The notes beneath the pieces were generated by a model. That model saw only the letters and a program-made list of their open reading frames with translations, did no database searches and was not told the DNA's origin. Positions 17,774 through 25,399 of a DNA stretch of 64,000 bases are shown here, piece after piece. How positions within the stretch are numbered: the first letter of the stretch is position 1; each line of letters opens with the position of its first letter. The translations under genes and the position numbers were made by a program. This DNA is from JACRPI01 sp964385055 (GTDB lineage: Archaea; Nanobdellota; Nanobdellia; Woesearchaeales; DSVV01): assembly GCA_964385055.1 (NCBI GenBank), contig CAYLMH010000002.1, forward strand, positions 8,039 to 72,038, in the 5' to 3' direction.

Positions 17774-17846
17774 GATTGTTTTATTTGTTCTGAGGTATAT
17801 TAATGTTTTCGTTAGCTTTTTATAGAGATTCTGAATTCACTCAGCT

Positions 17847-19676
17847 ATGAAGACAGTTGAGCAAGCGTTAAGACAATATCATGCTGTTGATGTTCCAACA
17901 AAAGCATTGATTGCAGCAGAAGCGAGACGCTATGTGCCAGGACATGAAGAAATATTTGTTGCTGCATTAGGTCTTCTTCAAACAGCAATGGAGATAGGTG
18001 ATACTATTTTTTGCGGCCAGTATGATCCGAGTAGTTTTGAGATAGTGACCATACTTGAAGAAATGCAACGTCTTGGTGCGCCACAATTCAGTCGTTTTCT
18101 TGATGCAACAAAAAGAGCTGGTGGACGATACGATCATTACAGTAGAGAAAAACTTGAACCTGACTTTACTCGAGAAGATCTTCGTTCAGGATATGCTTTG
18201 CTTGTTTCCTCAGGATCACATCTTGTTGATGCAGAAGTTTCTGGAGGAGCACTTCATCTTCCGACACTTGAAGCACGCTTATTTGATCCGACTGTTGATG
18301 CAACACTCCCAGAATCCAGAGGATTTTATCTTACTGCAATAAACTGCTCTGAACAAAGCATGCTTCTTGCTCGCATTCGCGTAGATCCTGCATTAAAATC
18401 ACATTATACTGTTGTTGATATGGATAATGGAAATCTTGTCGCAATTCCGTTTACAGAAATGTATGGAATAGAACTTGGCCTGATGCATGGTTTTGTTGAT
18501 GATGCAATCCAAAAGTTTCAAGAGCTTGAAGTTCGTTTGGATCACACACCTGCTCATGGTCTTCGTTCTTTCACTGAATTTCTTCGTGCACAAAATAGAG
18601 CAAACAGTACACTCGATTCAGAATTGGTTTATTCACCAACAGATCGCGCTCGTGTTCGCGCGTATAAAGTTGAGGAACCTGCTCCATTCTTCTTCGGGCT
18701 TTCTTTTGAATCCACCTATGATGATCCTTTTACTATGAAGATGGCAATGGCTGGAACGCTGAGCATTGAAACAGAGGAATGTCGTGCTCTTGCTCCGTTT
18801 GTTGCAAAATTCCTTGATACTGCAGCGCTTGAACAAAGTATTCCTTATACTCCCGCGATTCGCGCAGAAGTTCCCTTTGTTCCTGTGCTTATGCATGATT
18901 GTGTTTATAGATCGGGGCACGATCTCATTGGAGGACAAGCACTTGCCGCAACCTATCGTTCAGAAGATAATAAAGTGAATGATGAAGAAGGAGTTGTTAT
19001 TGTTGCATGGCGTAATGTGATTGCTGCAAAAGCAGAAGCAATTCTTAGTCCTATTGCGAGAACCATTCTTCCAGCAGAAAAAGTTGCCGCATACGGTGAT
19101 AACTTTGATCGTTATTTGGCAATGGCTTTTTCTGTGGGTATTTTGTCTCATGAGCAACGCCATTTTATTGGGAAACAAATGGATCAGTTAGCACTTAAAG
19201 ACGCGCTTGGAGAAATTTTTAGTGATGTTGATGAAGGGTTAGCTGAAATTGGACGTGTCTACTCATTCAGAGAACTTTCAGCTGGTGGCTTTGAAACATT
19301 GGATGCTCGCGCTCTTGAAGAATTTTTGTATGACACGTATTTTGCAGATGTCTTTAGACACATGCGTTTTGGTCCAACGAGTCCGTATCGCAGATCTGCG
19401 GAATGGCGTTTGAATTATCTTGTTCAAAACGGCGGAGTTGAAGTTGGAGAAGATGTTCGTATTAGGGATTATAGTAAATTCAAAGATGCTGTTGCAGATT
19501 TGTACGCGTTCCATCTTGAAATCATGCAAACAGGCAATCGCGTAAAAGCAAATGAATACATAGAAAAATACGCTCTTAGGGATGGTTCTTCTCTTATGGC
19601 ACAAAAGACAACATTAATTGACAGAGTTAATGAGAAAGGTATTCCACGAGATATTGTATTGCAGTATCAGGTCTAA
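17847..19676 (+). CDS. Unknown protein with HEXXH zinc-protease motif
   Basis: A 609-residue soluble protein with no signal or TM segment. Residues 435-439 read HEQRH in the context ILSHEQRHFIG, a hydrophobic helix typical of zincins, and Glu463 or Glu467 (DVDEGLAEIGRV) could be the third ligand. This suggests a gluzincin-like peptidase, but the rest of the protein is not recognisable. The TATA-like TTTTTATAG at about 17817-17825 supports leaderless start at ATG 17847. It lies upstream of a ZIP transporter, 42 bases apart, which has its own TATA box. Confidence 0.5.
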   Translation: MKTVEQALRQYHAVDVPTKALIAAEARRYVPGHEEIFVAALGLLQTAMEIGDTIFCGQYDPSSFEIVTILEEMQRLGAPQFSRFLDATKRAGGRYDHYSREKLEPDFTREDLRSGYALLVSSGSHLVDAEVSGGALHLPTLEARLFDPTVDATLPESRGFYLTAINCSEQSMLLARIRVDPALKSHYTVVDMDNGNLVAIPFTEMYGIELGLMHGFVDDAIQKFQELEVRLDHTPAHGLRSFTEFLRAQNRANSTLDSELVYSPTDRARVRAYKVEEPAPFFFGLSFESTYDDPFTMKMAMAGTLSIETEECRALAPFVAKFLDTAALEQSIPYTPAIRAEVPFVPVLMHDCVYRSGHDLIGGQALAATYRSEDNKVNDEEGVVIVAWRNVIAAKAEAILSPIARTILPAEKVAAYGDNFDRYLAMAFSVGILSHEQRHFIGKQMDQLALKDALGEIFSDVDEGLAEIGRVYSFRELSAGGFETLDARALEEFLYDTYFADVFRHMRFGPTSPYRRSAEWRLNYLVQNGGVEVGEDVRIRDYSKFKDAVADLYAFHLEIMQTGNRVKANEYIEKYALRDGSSLMAQKTTLIDRVNEKGIPRDIVLQYQV

Positions 19677-19688
19677 TGTTTAGTAAGT

Positions 19689-19697
19689 TATATAAAC
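19689..19697 (+). promoter_or_regulatory. TATA box of the ZIP gene
   Basis: TATATAAAC ends 22 bases before ATG 19719, inside the short gap after the preceding gene, so the transporter can be transcribed on its own. Confidence 0.5.
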
Positions 19698-19718
19698 CTT
19701 CTTCTCTGTCTTTGTGTC

Positions 19719-20480
19719 ATGGCATACGAATTATTCTATACAATAACAAGCGTCATCATCGTTTCTCTTGTTTCACTTCTCGGAGTTTTTTCTCTCTTAC
19801 TTCGTAAAAAAACAGAACGAACATTCTTACTTATTTTAGTTGGACTTTCCGCAGGAACATTATTTGGAGACGCCATTCTTCATCTCTTGCCTGAAGCTGT
19901 TCAAGGAAAGGGGTTTACTCCTTCAGTCTCTTTATTTGTTCTTCTTGGCATTATTGTCTTCTTCATTCTTGAGCGCTTTGTGCATTGGAATCACTGCCAT
20001 GGGTTACCTGCAACAGAGAAACACGTTGGACATGGTCATCACATCGGTGTTTTGAATCTCGCAGGAGACGCGCTCCACAATTTTATTGATGGATTAATTA
20101 TCGCAGCAAGTTATTTTGTGAGCATTCCTGTAGGGATCGCGACAACTGTCGCTGTTATTTTCCACGAGATTCCGCAGGAAATCGCGGATTTTGGGATCTT
20201 ATTGTACTCTGGTTTTTCGAGAGCGAAAGCGTTGTTCTATAATTTTCTTTCCGCAACCACCGCGATTCTTGGCGCGATTGTTGGTTTAGTCCTTGGCGCA
20301 AGGTCTGATGCGTTTGTTCCTTTTATTCTTCCGTTTTCCGCAGGCGCGTTTATTTACATCGCAGGTTCTAATTTGATTCCTGAACTGCAGAAAGAAGGTT
20401 CTCTGAAAGAATCAGTCTGGCATTTGTCTGCGATGATTCTTGGGATCTTGGTTATGGTTGGGTTGTTGTTTCTGGAATAA
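19719..20480 (+). CDS. ZIP family divalent metal transporter
   Basis: A 253-residue protein with eight likely TM helices, a His-rich loop after TM3 (HWNHCHG, HVGHGHH), and the two ZIP metal-path motifs: GDALHNFIDG in TM4 and FHEIPQEIADFG in TM5. The family imports Zn2+, Fe2+ or related ions down a gradient. HEIPQE is the variant typical of the GufA/bacterial-type branch. Metal specificity cannot be read. The neighbouring HEXXH protein upstream may need zinc, but this link is only suggestive. Confidence 0.92.
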   Translation: MAYELFYTITSVIIVSLVSLLGVFSLLLRKKTERTFLLILVGLSAGTLFGDAILHLLPEAVQGKGFTPSVSLFVLLGIIVFFILERFVHWNHCHGLPATEKHVGHGHHIGVLNLAGDALHNFIDGLIIAASYFVSIPVGIATTVAVIFHEIPQEIADFGILLYSGFSRAKALFYNFLSATTAILGAIVGLVLGARSDAFVPFILPFSAGAFIYIAGSNLIPELQKEGSLKESVWHLSAMILGILVMVGLLFLE

Positions 20481-20499
20481 AATATAGTGTTTGCTTTTC

Positions 20500-21309
20500 T
20501 TATTCAAGACAAATCCCAATATTCTGTCCATACCAAAGCTCAACACTGTTGACCATTTGAGACATTGGACGTTGCTCTCGCACCATATTTGCGTCACCAA
20601 ACGCTTTAGAAATATCTTCATACATTTCATCTGCTAAAGTATAGCTTTTATCATGCCACAATTCAATAAACTCATCATACTCTTCGTATCCATCGTAGTA
20701 TGCTTGCCATGCTTCAATGTACTCATTTGGAAGTTCTTCTATGTTCATTTTCTTGCGTTCTTTTAAATTTTCAATGATATTCTGGAGTGTTTCTCGTACT
20801 TTTACTAGCATTGCATGCGAGTCATTGAATTCATATGCTGCAACATAGTTCCAAAGTGTTACTTCTCTTCCATTTAGTTCCTCGGAAAGGTCGTATTCTT
20901 CTGCAACAAGGGCGATGTATGCTTCATATGTTTCCATTTCTTTTAAACAAGAATCAATGACGTAGCTTTCTTCTCCTAACGCATCCTGTTCCAATCCTTC
21001 TGTTACTAATGCTTTGATTTCTTCTCTCTCTTCTTTCATTGTTTCTTGAGTCGTGTTTGTTATGACATACCAGTTTAAGAGAATTCTTGGATTGAATTGA
21101 AGATTATAATTATTGAATTTTTTATTAATCTCTTCTTGGATATTCGTCGTATCATCCGCTTCTTCTGCTTCACTCTCCGTACTATCCTGCAGTATCTCGA
21201 TTCCTGTCGCTTCCTCTGCGCTTTCAAAGTCAGAAGTCACTTTTTCTGTCGTCTGACCACAACTACTTATTAGGAGAAGACAAAGAAGTAGTACTATTTT
21301 GTATTTCAT
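20500..21309 (-). CDS. Lipoprotein of unknown function
   Basis: The N-terminus MKYKIVLLLCLLLISSCGQ is a lipoprotein signal with Cys17. An acidic linker of about 40 residues follows and then a mostly alpha-helical domain of about 200 residues (for example EEIKALVTEGLEQDALG and LVKVRETLQNIIENLKER). No family recognised. A TATA box (AGTATAAATAC on the minus strand) lies about 25 bases before ATG 21309. It ends 20 bases from the convergent ZIP gene. Confidence 0.6.
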   Translation of the reverse strand: MKYKIVLLLCLLLISSCGQTTEKVTSDFESAEEATGIEILQDSTESEAEEADDTTNIQEEINKKFNNYNLQFNPRILLNWYVITNTTQETMKEEREEIKALVTEGLEQDALGEESYVIDSCLKEMETYEAYIALVAEEYDLSEELNGREVTLWNYVAAYEFNDSHAMLVKVRETLQNIIENLKERKKMNIEELPNEYIEAWQAYYDGYEEYDEFIELWHDKSYTLADEMYEDISKAFGDANMVREQRPMSQMVNSVELWYGQNIGICLE

Positions 21310-21364
21310 TGTTTAGAGTATATGTTTGAAGTATTTATACTTTGTTAAAGATGCTTATTAAGTG

Positions 21365-21396
21365 GGTGACTACATTTTTGCGTTTTTGTAGGCACC
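21365..21396. repeat. GGTGACTACA hairpin, copy 1
   Basis: GGTGACTACA (21365-21374) pairs with TGTAGGCACC (21387-21396), 9 of 10 bases. The 32-base unit differs from the copy at 22960-22991 by one base in the loop. It lies just after the stop of the gene ending at 21443, so it may act as an RNA 3'-end structure. Confidence 0.55.
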
Positions 21397-21442
21397 TCTA
21401 TTCCTCTGCATATTTCTATTAGGAAATTTGTTAGAGTCTATA

Positions 21443-22795
21443 TTAATAATTATAAAGTTCAGGTCTTGCTATCCAATGGCCTGTTGCAGGAGCAGGAAGA
21501 CATTGTTCTAAGAATGCTTCCATGGATTCTTTTCTATCATATTCCATACCCCAGTTTTCGTAATTGAAATTAAGGATTGTGCTTGACCAAACATTGTGTG
21601 GTAAATTCTTGATTTCTCTTAGTTCTCCATTAAAATTGATCATTGTTGGAGGAGGACATTCTCCTCGTGCTTCATATTCTTGTGCATAATACATTTCTGC
21701 AAGTTCTTCCTCTTCTCGAGTTGCTTCTCTAAGGAGATTCTTTATTAGGGCGATACGCTCTTCTTTTGTAGGTGTACATTCATTGGATTCATTCCAACTC
21801 TGTTCATCCTCTTGACGTTCTTTGTATTTCTGTTTTATCTCATCTATAGCATGCTCAAGAATTTTCTTATTCTTTCCGCTATAGATAGCAACTTCCGCTT
21901 CTATATCATATTCCATTTCACTGATAATGCGATATTCTTTTGCAGCAAGAACTTTGTCTCGCTTTGTTACTTTATAATCTTCAACATAATCAACATATTT
22001 TGGAATTGGATCCCATAAAAACAGAAGTGGGTTTGTCACAGATTGCCAACCTCGAACATCTTCTCGGCGTTCAACAATCCCTTCTCCTAGTTGAGGCGTA
22101 TCCATAGACCAACGAACCTCTGTTTTTGCCAACTCATTTTCAAAATATTTTTTTATAATAAGATCTACTCTTTTTTCTTCTTCTTTATCAAGTGGCATTC
22201 CTTCATACACAATCACACGCATATGTTGTTCATTATATCCTGTAAAGTTCTTAACTTTTCCATGTGTTGCTTCTTTCAATTCGACCAAATATGCTTTTGC
22301 AACATCCTTATCAACAAGAGTTTGCAATCCTATATCTCTATCTAACCCACAAGTATGCCTGACAAAGAGCCCTTTCTTTTTCTGCGCACCTTTTGGGAGA
22401 TAAATAAATCGGACTTCGCTGTCTCTTTTGCTCTTTCTCTCTTCTGTTGCTGCAGATAATACCCAAGATCCCCAACTTCCATGGCCCGCGATAACCATAT
22501 CACTTATTGCTGCGTCACGTAACACTGTTTCCAGGTCTTGTTTTGTTGCAAGATCATAGACTTCTGCTCTTTTTCCAAACGCCTGTTCAACTCTATGTAC
22601 ATAAATGTCTTTAGCGCCTGGAAAATATTGCGCATAATCAAACCATTGTACTGGTTGCGCGATAAGAATAGCAAGTTTGTCTGTTTCTGGCTTTGGAAGG
22701 GACTGTGCATATACCGTTGCAGCTGTCCAGAGCGCAGCGTATGGAATTGCAACTGCCGCGATTCCTTTGAATAATTTCTTTAAAATTGGCTTCAT
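21443..22795 (-). CDS. Secreted protein with possible caspase-like (clan CD) fold
   Basis: A 450-residue protein with a signal peptide or N-terminal anchor (residues about 8-30, ending VYAQS). Two motifs recall clan CD cysteine peptidases: a hydrophobic strand ending in His105-Gly106 (DMVIAGHGSWGSW) and a second strand ending in Cys149 (KGLFVRHTCGLD). In caspases, gingipains and legumains the His-Gly and Cys follow successive core strands in the same way. The C-terminal 250 residues are helical and charged, with no match. The fold call is an inference from two motifs. The gene is followed by a repeated hairpin at 21365. Confidence 0.45.
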   Translation of the reverse strand: MKPILKKLFKGIAAVAIPYAALWTAATVYAQSLPKPETDKLAILIAQPVQWFDYAQYFPGAKDIYVHRVEQAFGKRAEVYDLATKQDLETVLRDAAISDMVIAGHGSWGSWVLSAATEERKSKRDSEVRFIYLPKGAQKKKGLFVRHTCGLDRDIGLQTLVDKDVAKAYLVELKEATHGKVKNFTGYNEQHMRVIVYEGMPLDKEEEKRVDLIIKKYFENELAKTEVRWSMDTPQLGEGIVERREDVRGWQSVTNPLLFLWDPIPKYVDYVEDYKVTKRDKVLAAKEYRIISEMEYDIEAEVAIYSGKNKKILEHAIDEIKQKYKERQEDEQSWNESNECTPTKEERIALIKNLLREATREEEELAEMYYAQEYEARGECPPPTMINFNGELREIKNLPHNVWSSTILNFNYENWGMEYDRKESMEAFLEQCLPAPATGHWIARPELYNY

Positions 22796-22866
22796 GTTCC
22801 TGAGAAATAGAGGAGTGTTTTTAAAGGTTACTCCATTTACTCCCTGTAAGTGGCAATACTTCGAAG

Positions 22867-22953
22867 TAGTTGACGCGACAAATTATTGCTTTCAATATTC
22901 GCGTCAACTATTCTAGTAAGTGCGACAATTAGCAAGAATTAATCGCGCTTACT
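22867..22953. repeat. Two adjacent inverted repeats
   Basis: TAGTTGACGCG (22867-22877) pairs perfectly with 22900-22910, and AGTAAGTGCGA (22915-22925) pairs with 22943-22953 with one G-T wobble. Both loops begin with the same ACAA-TTA pattern. Together with the hairpin at 22960 they fill the gap between the fic stop and the gene starting at 22795. Confidence 0.5.
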
Positions 22954-22959
22954 AAAAGA

Positions 22960-22991
22960 GGTGACTACATTTTTGCATTTTTGTAGGCACC
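22960..22991. repeat. GGTGACTACA hairpin, copy 2
   Basis: GGTGACTACA (22960-22969) pairs with TGTAGGCACC (22982-22991). The unit spans the fic stop codon, so the last eight residues of Fic are encoded inside the hairpin. It matches copy 1 at 21365 at all but one position. Confidence 0.55.
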
Positions 22992-23924
22992 TATGTCTTT
23001 CTTTAATGCGCTATATTCTTTGAGAATCAGATCAATTGTTGGGCGGATATTTCCTCTCTTTTCATAATCTTGCAACGCTGCGTAATATCTTGCTCTGTTA
23101 TTCAATCCAATATTTACCGGAGGGAGTTTGTGTTTGAGCAGGATGTTGTTCAACAATAACCTTCCCACTCTGCCATTTCCATCTTGAAAAGGGTGAATGT
23201 TTTCAAATTGATTGTGGACCACTGCGGCAAGGAGTAATGGTGGATATTTTTTTCTATTCTCATTATACCAGATGACGAGTTCCCGAAGCAGTCCCTCCAC
23301 ACTATTCGAAGGGGCGCCTGTGTGAATGATTGTTCCAATCTTATCTCGAATCACGACTTCAATTCCTTTTGCCCGGAATTTGCCTGCAAATTCCTTTGAA
23401 TTCTGGAAGACGATGCCATGCAACTTCTTTATCATAGAGAGGGAAAGTTGCTCTTTTGCTGTTCGAATATGCCGCACTGCTTCTGCGACACCATAGGTTT
23501 CTGAAATGTCTTGCTTCTGTGCTTCTTTTGGCCACTTGTTCTCTTCTAAAATCTCTTTGACTTCTTTTTGCGTTACTTCTGACCCTTCAATTGCGTTTGT
23601 GTTATATGTGAAGAGTTCAGTGAACTTTTCCCACTCTTGTTCTGAAAGATGCCTGATCCTGATATGACCTTTTGCTTCCAAATTCTTGAGAAGATGGAGT
23701 TCTCTTTGGCTGAGTATCTGCTTTAAAGGATCGCTGATACTCTTGTACGCTTCTGCCTGCTGGAGAATGAGGATTTCCGCCCGTTTTTTGAGGGTTTCAA
23801 TGTTTTTCTCAGATAAATCAGCGCCAAGGTATCTTCTGATCTTTCTGATCTTATCTCCTTCTCGAAATGAGTGCGCAAGGTAATATTTCTTTCTTTTTCC
23901 CTGCTTTCTTATTTCGAGGTTCAT
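22965..23924 (-). CDS. Fic family protein (AMP-transferase type)
   Basis: A 319-residue protein with the catalytic Fic loop HPFQDGNGR (H244 to R252) and, upstream, the inhibitory-helix motif T109xxxE113G114 (TNAIEG), which marks a class II Fic with an internal inhibitor. Such enzymes move AMP from ATP to Tyr, Ser or Thr of a target. The first 60 residues form a basic domain (RKQGKRKKYYLAHSFREGDKIRKIRRYL). The promoter at 23946-23955 has a repeated GGTGACTACA motif on both sides, suggesting autoregulation. It lies just after a toxin-antitoxin pair. Target unknown. Confidence 0.9.
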   Translation of the reverse strand: MNLEIRKQGKRKKYYLAHSFREGDKIRKIRRYLGADLSEKNIETLKKRAEILILQQAEAYKSISDPLKQILSQRELHLLKNLEAKGHIRIRHLSEQEWEKFTELFTYNTNAIEGSEVTQKEVKEILEENKWPKEAQKQDISETYGVAEAVRHIRTAKEQLSLSMIKKLHGIVFQNSKEFAGKFRAKGIEVVIRDKIGTIIHTGAPSNSVEGLLRELVIWYNENRKKYPPLLLAAVVHNQFENIHPFQDGNGRVGRLLLNNILLKHKLPPVNIGLNNRARYYAALQDYEKRGNIRPTIDLILKEYSALKKDIGAYKNAKM

Positions 23925-23936
23925 ATATATATAATG

Positions 23937-24010
23937 GGTGACTACATTTATATAGTTTTCTGTTGAAAGGTGGGTACGGGTGACTACAGTATCTTGTTTT
24001 TGTGGTCACC
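23937..24010 (-). promoter_or_regulatory. fic promoter with repeated GGTGACTACA sites
   Basis: A minus-strand TATA box (complement of 23946-23955) lies 22 bases before ATG 23924. GGTGACTACA occurs at 23937-23946, between TATA and start, and at 23979-23988, where it forms a hairpin with TGTGGTCACC at 24001-24010. The positions suit a repressor site, though the second copy could also end the upstream toxin-antitoxin message. Confidence 0.45.
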
Positions 24011-24013
24011 TGA

Positions 24014-24343
24014 TCATACTTCTATAACTATCTTATTTTTTGTCTCTGGCCTAATCTTGATTTTTTCTCCTTTCCTTAGTTTAAGAAAATCCGCAAGTTG
24101 TTTATTTATTCTAACCATTAAAGAATCTCCTGATTGTCCAATAGTTGTTTCCGCTTCAAGTCCCCAAAGTCCTTTTGCCTTTGTTGCAGCATCAATCTTC
24201 TCTGACGTTTCTTCATCAAAGAATTTTTCTCCGCATATTGAACAAACATCTGCTTCAAATTTTCCAATGAGTTCTCCATAAAGCTTGAAATCAATTTTCT
24301 TTTTCTCTAAAAGTCCTTTTTCGCAAATATAACACTTTTCCAT
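24014..24343 (-). CDS. YgiT-type zinc-finger antitoxin with AbrB-like C-terminus
   Basis: A 109-residue protein. Residues 4-38 hold two CxxC pairs (CYICEKG and CSICGEKFF), the arrangement of YgiT/MqsA-type zinc fingers, and the C-terminus (SLMVRINKQLADFLKLRKGEKIKIRPE) looks like an AbrB/SpoVT DNA-binding beta-hairpin. This combination is typical of antitoxins paired with DUF4258 or MqsR-like toxins. The gene follows the toxin gene by 6 bases. The antitoxin would bind its own promoter upstream of 24547. Confidence 0.75.
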   Translation of the reverse strand: MEKCYICEKGLLEKKKIDFKLYGELIGKFEADVCSICGEKFFDEETSEKIDAATKAKGLWGLEAETTIGQSGDSLMVRINKQLADFLKLRKGEKIKIRPETKNKIVIEV

Positions 24344-24349
24344 TTTTGT

Positions 24350-24547
24350 TCACCGCACTTTTACTGTTTTAATAATGTATTTCTCACCACGAATTTTATA
24401 CGCAACTTCAATGTCCGCATAGATTGCAAGTAATCCATCTGTCTGTTTTATCTTTGCACCTTGCTGAATCGCTCGTTTTATTTGCTCCACATTTATTGCT
24501 TTTTGTGCCATCCTTATTTTTGCGTGTTCTGTTAAGATGACAATCAT
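24350..24547 (-). CDS. DUF4258-type toxin
   Basis: A 65-residue protein starting MIVILTEHAKIRMAQKAINVEQIKRAI, the pattern of DUF4258 proteins (a His, then RM and a short helix), followed by a beta-rich part (EVAYKIRGEKYIIKTVKV). The family belongs with the RelE/MqsR-like small ribonuclease fold. It is the first gene of a two-gene module with a zinc-finger antitoxin 6 bases downstream. AT-rich sequence upstream (24548-24590) contains the likely promoter (complement CATATATAT). Confidence 0.7.
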   Translation of the reverse strand: MIVILTEHAKIRMAQKAINVEQIKRAIQQGAKIKQTDGLLAIYADIEVAYKIRGEKYIIKTVKVR

Positions 24548-24594
24548 ATTTCATCATATATATGAATACTCATATATAAATATTTTGGAGAAAA

Positions 24595-24713
24595 AGTGCG
24601 GGGGGAGGGATTCCACCGAGAGCTTTGCTCGAGCGTGGCACCAAAAATCCATAGATTTTTGTGTGCGTTCGAATCCCGTACCAATAGAAAAAATAGTGCG
24701 GGGGGAGGGATTC
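24595..24713. repeat. Direct repeat of the tRNA-Leu 3' end
   Basis: The 19-base AGTGCGGGGGGAGGGATTC occurs at 24595-24613 and again at 24695-24713, exactly 100 bases apart. The second copy is the 3' end of the tRNA gene. Such duplication is what site-specific integration into a tRNA leaves. Between them are a CAAAAATC hairpin and a fragment resembling a T-arm (GTGCGTTCGAATCCCGTACC). Confidence 0.55.
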
Positions 24714-24828
24714 GAACCCACGAACCCACTAAGAGACAGGATGTCTTAGAGTAAAATAAAGACGAAATCGCATCACTGCGTTGCCTCACTTAAGTCCTGC
24801 GCATTTGACCAGGCTTTGCTACCCCCGC
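24697..24828 (-). tRNA. tRNA-Leu (UAA) with 46-base intron
   Basis: The complement folds as a class II tRNA: acceptor GCGGGGG with CCCCCGC and discriminator A, D-stem GCA/TGC, anticodon stem CAGGA/TCCTG, extra arm, and T-loop TTCGAAT. The loop CTTAAG-A gives anticodon UAA. The intron (24743-24788) sits at the canonical 37/38 site. A textbook bulge-helix-bulge is present: helix CTTA/TAAG with three-base bulges AGT and ACA. The T-stem has one U-U mismatch. The CCA end is not encoded. Its 3' end is duplicated 100 bases downstream. Confidence 0.92.
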
Positions 24829-24889
24829 AAGAATAGCTAGAGGAAAAGAATAGGGTTTATTTATATGTATTGCTGTTGGAAAGAGATCT

Positions 24890-25399
24890 TTATTCTTTCA
24901 CGTCATCAGCAAGAAGCATAATTCGTTTGTTTTCGCTTGTTTTCATGTCTGATTCTAACATAAAGAATAATGAACCCACCTTCATCTCATGCAGTTGTTT
25001 AATGATGAAACTTATGAACTTCATAACCGTATTAGGATCATGATACGCAAAGAGATTACTAATTGAATCAAAAACAAGCAGTTTTCTTCCTGGAATTCTT
25101 TTTACTGTTTCTATAATTAATATAGACAGAGAAAGGAGCGCGTTTGGACTTGGGCAGTGAATGCAGTTTAGATGTAGGCTATCACTATGCGGCTTTCCGC
25201 ATCCTACAAAAAAAAGATGACCTTTTATAATGCCTTGCTCTGTTATTAATGGAGTAAGTTTGTCACAGGAATTGGTGATGGTAACATAAATTATATTTCT
25301 TCCTTTTTCCATCTTTCTTAAAATATCCAATCGTTGTTTCATATGTGTTTTCGGCGAAAGGAGAACGAGGTGCGCCTTTCCATTTTTTGACGGGCTCAT
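24890..25399 (-). CDS. Degenerate KaiC/RecA-like protein without Walker A (paralog 1)
   Basis: A 169-residue protein that aligns with three others in this window (35830, 36389, 38525) in a fixed order: a strand NIIYVTITNSCDKL, then HLFFVGCGKPHSD, then CIHCPSPNALLSL, then a Walker B-like strand LLVFDSISNLFAYHD. This is the KaiC/RecA core, but no GxxGxGKT loop precedes it, so ATP hydrolysis is unlikely. The DUF835 family is a possible home. Its start codon overlaps the stop of the HAMP sensor gene (ATGA), so the two are probably made together and act together. Confidence 0.6.
   Translation of the reverse strand: MSPSKNGKAHLVLLSPKTHMKQRLDILRKMEKGRNIIYVTITNSCDKLTPLITEQGIIKGHLFFVGCGKPHSDSLHLNCIHCPSPNALLSLSILIIETVKRIPGRKLLVFDSISNLFAYHDPNTVMKFISFIIKQLHEMKVGSLFFMLESDMKTSENKRIMLLADDVKE

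Noticed and set aside
24661..24690. T-arm-like sequence suggesting a plus-strand tRNA (GTGCGTTCGAATCCCGTACC)
   Set aside because: The stem around the TTCGAAT loop does not pair well and no D-arm or anticodon arm precedes it; treated as part of the integration footprint.
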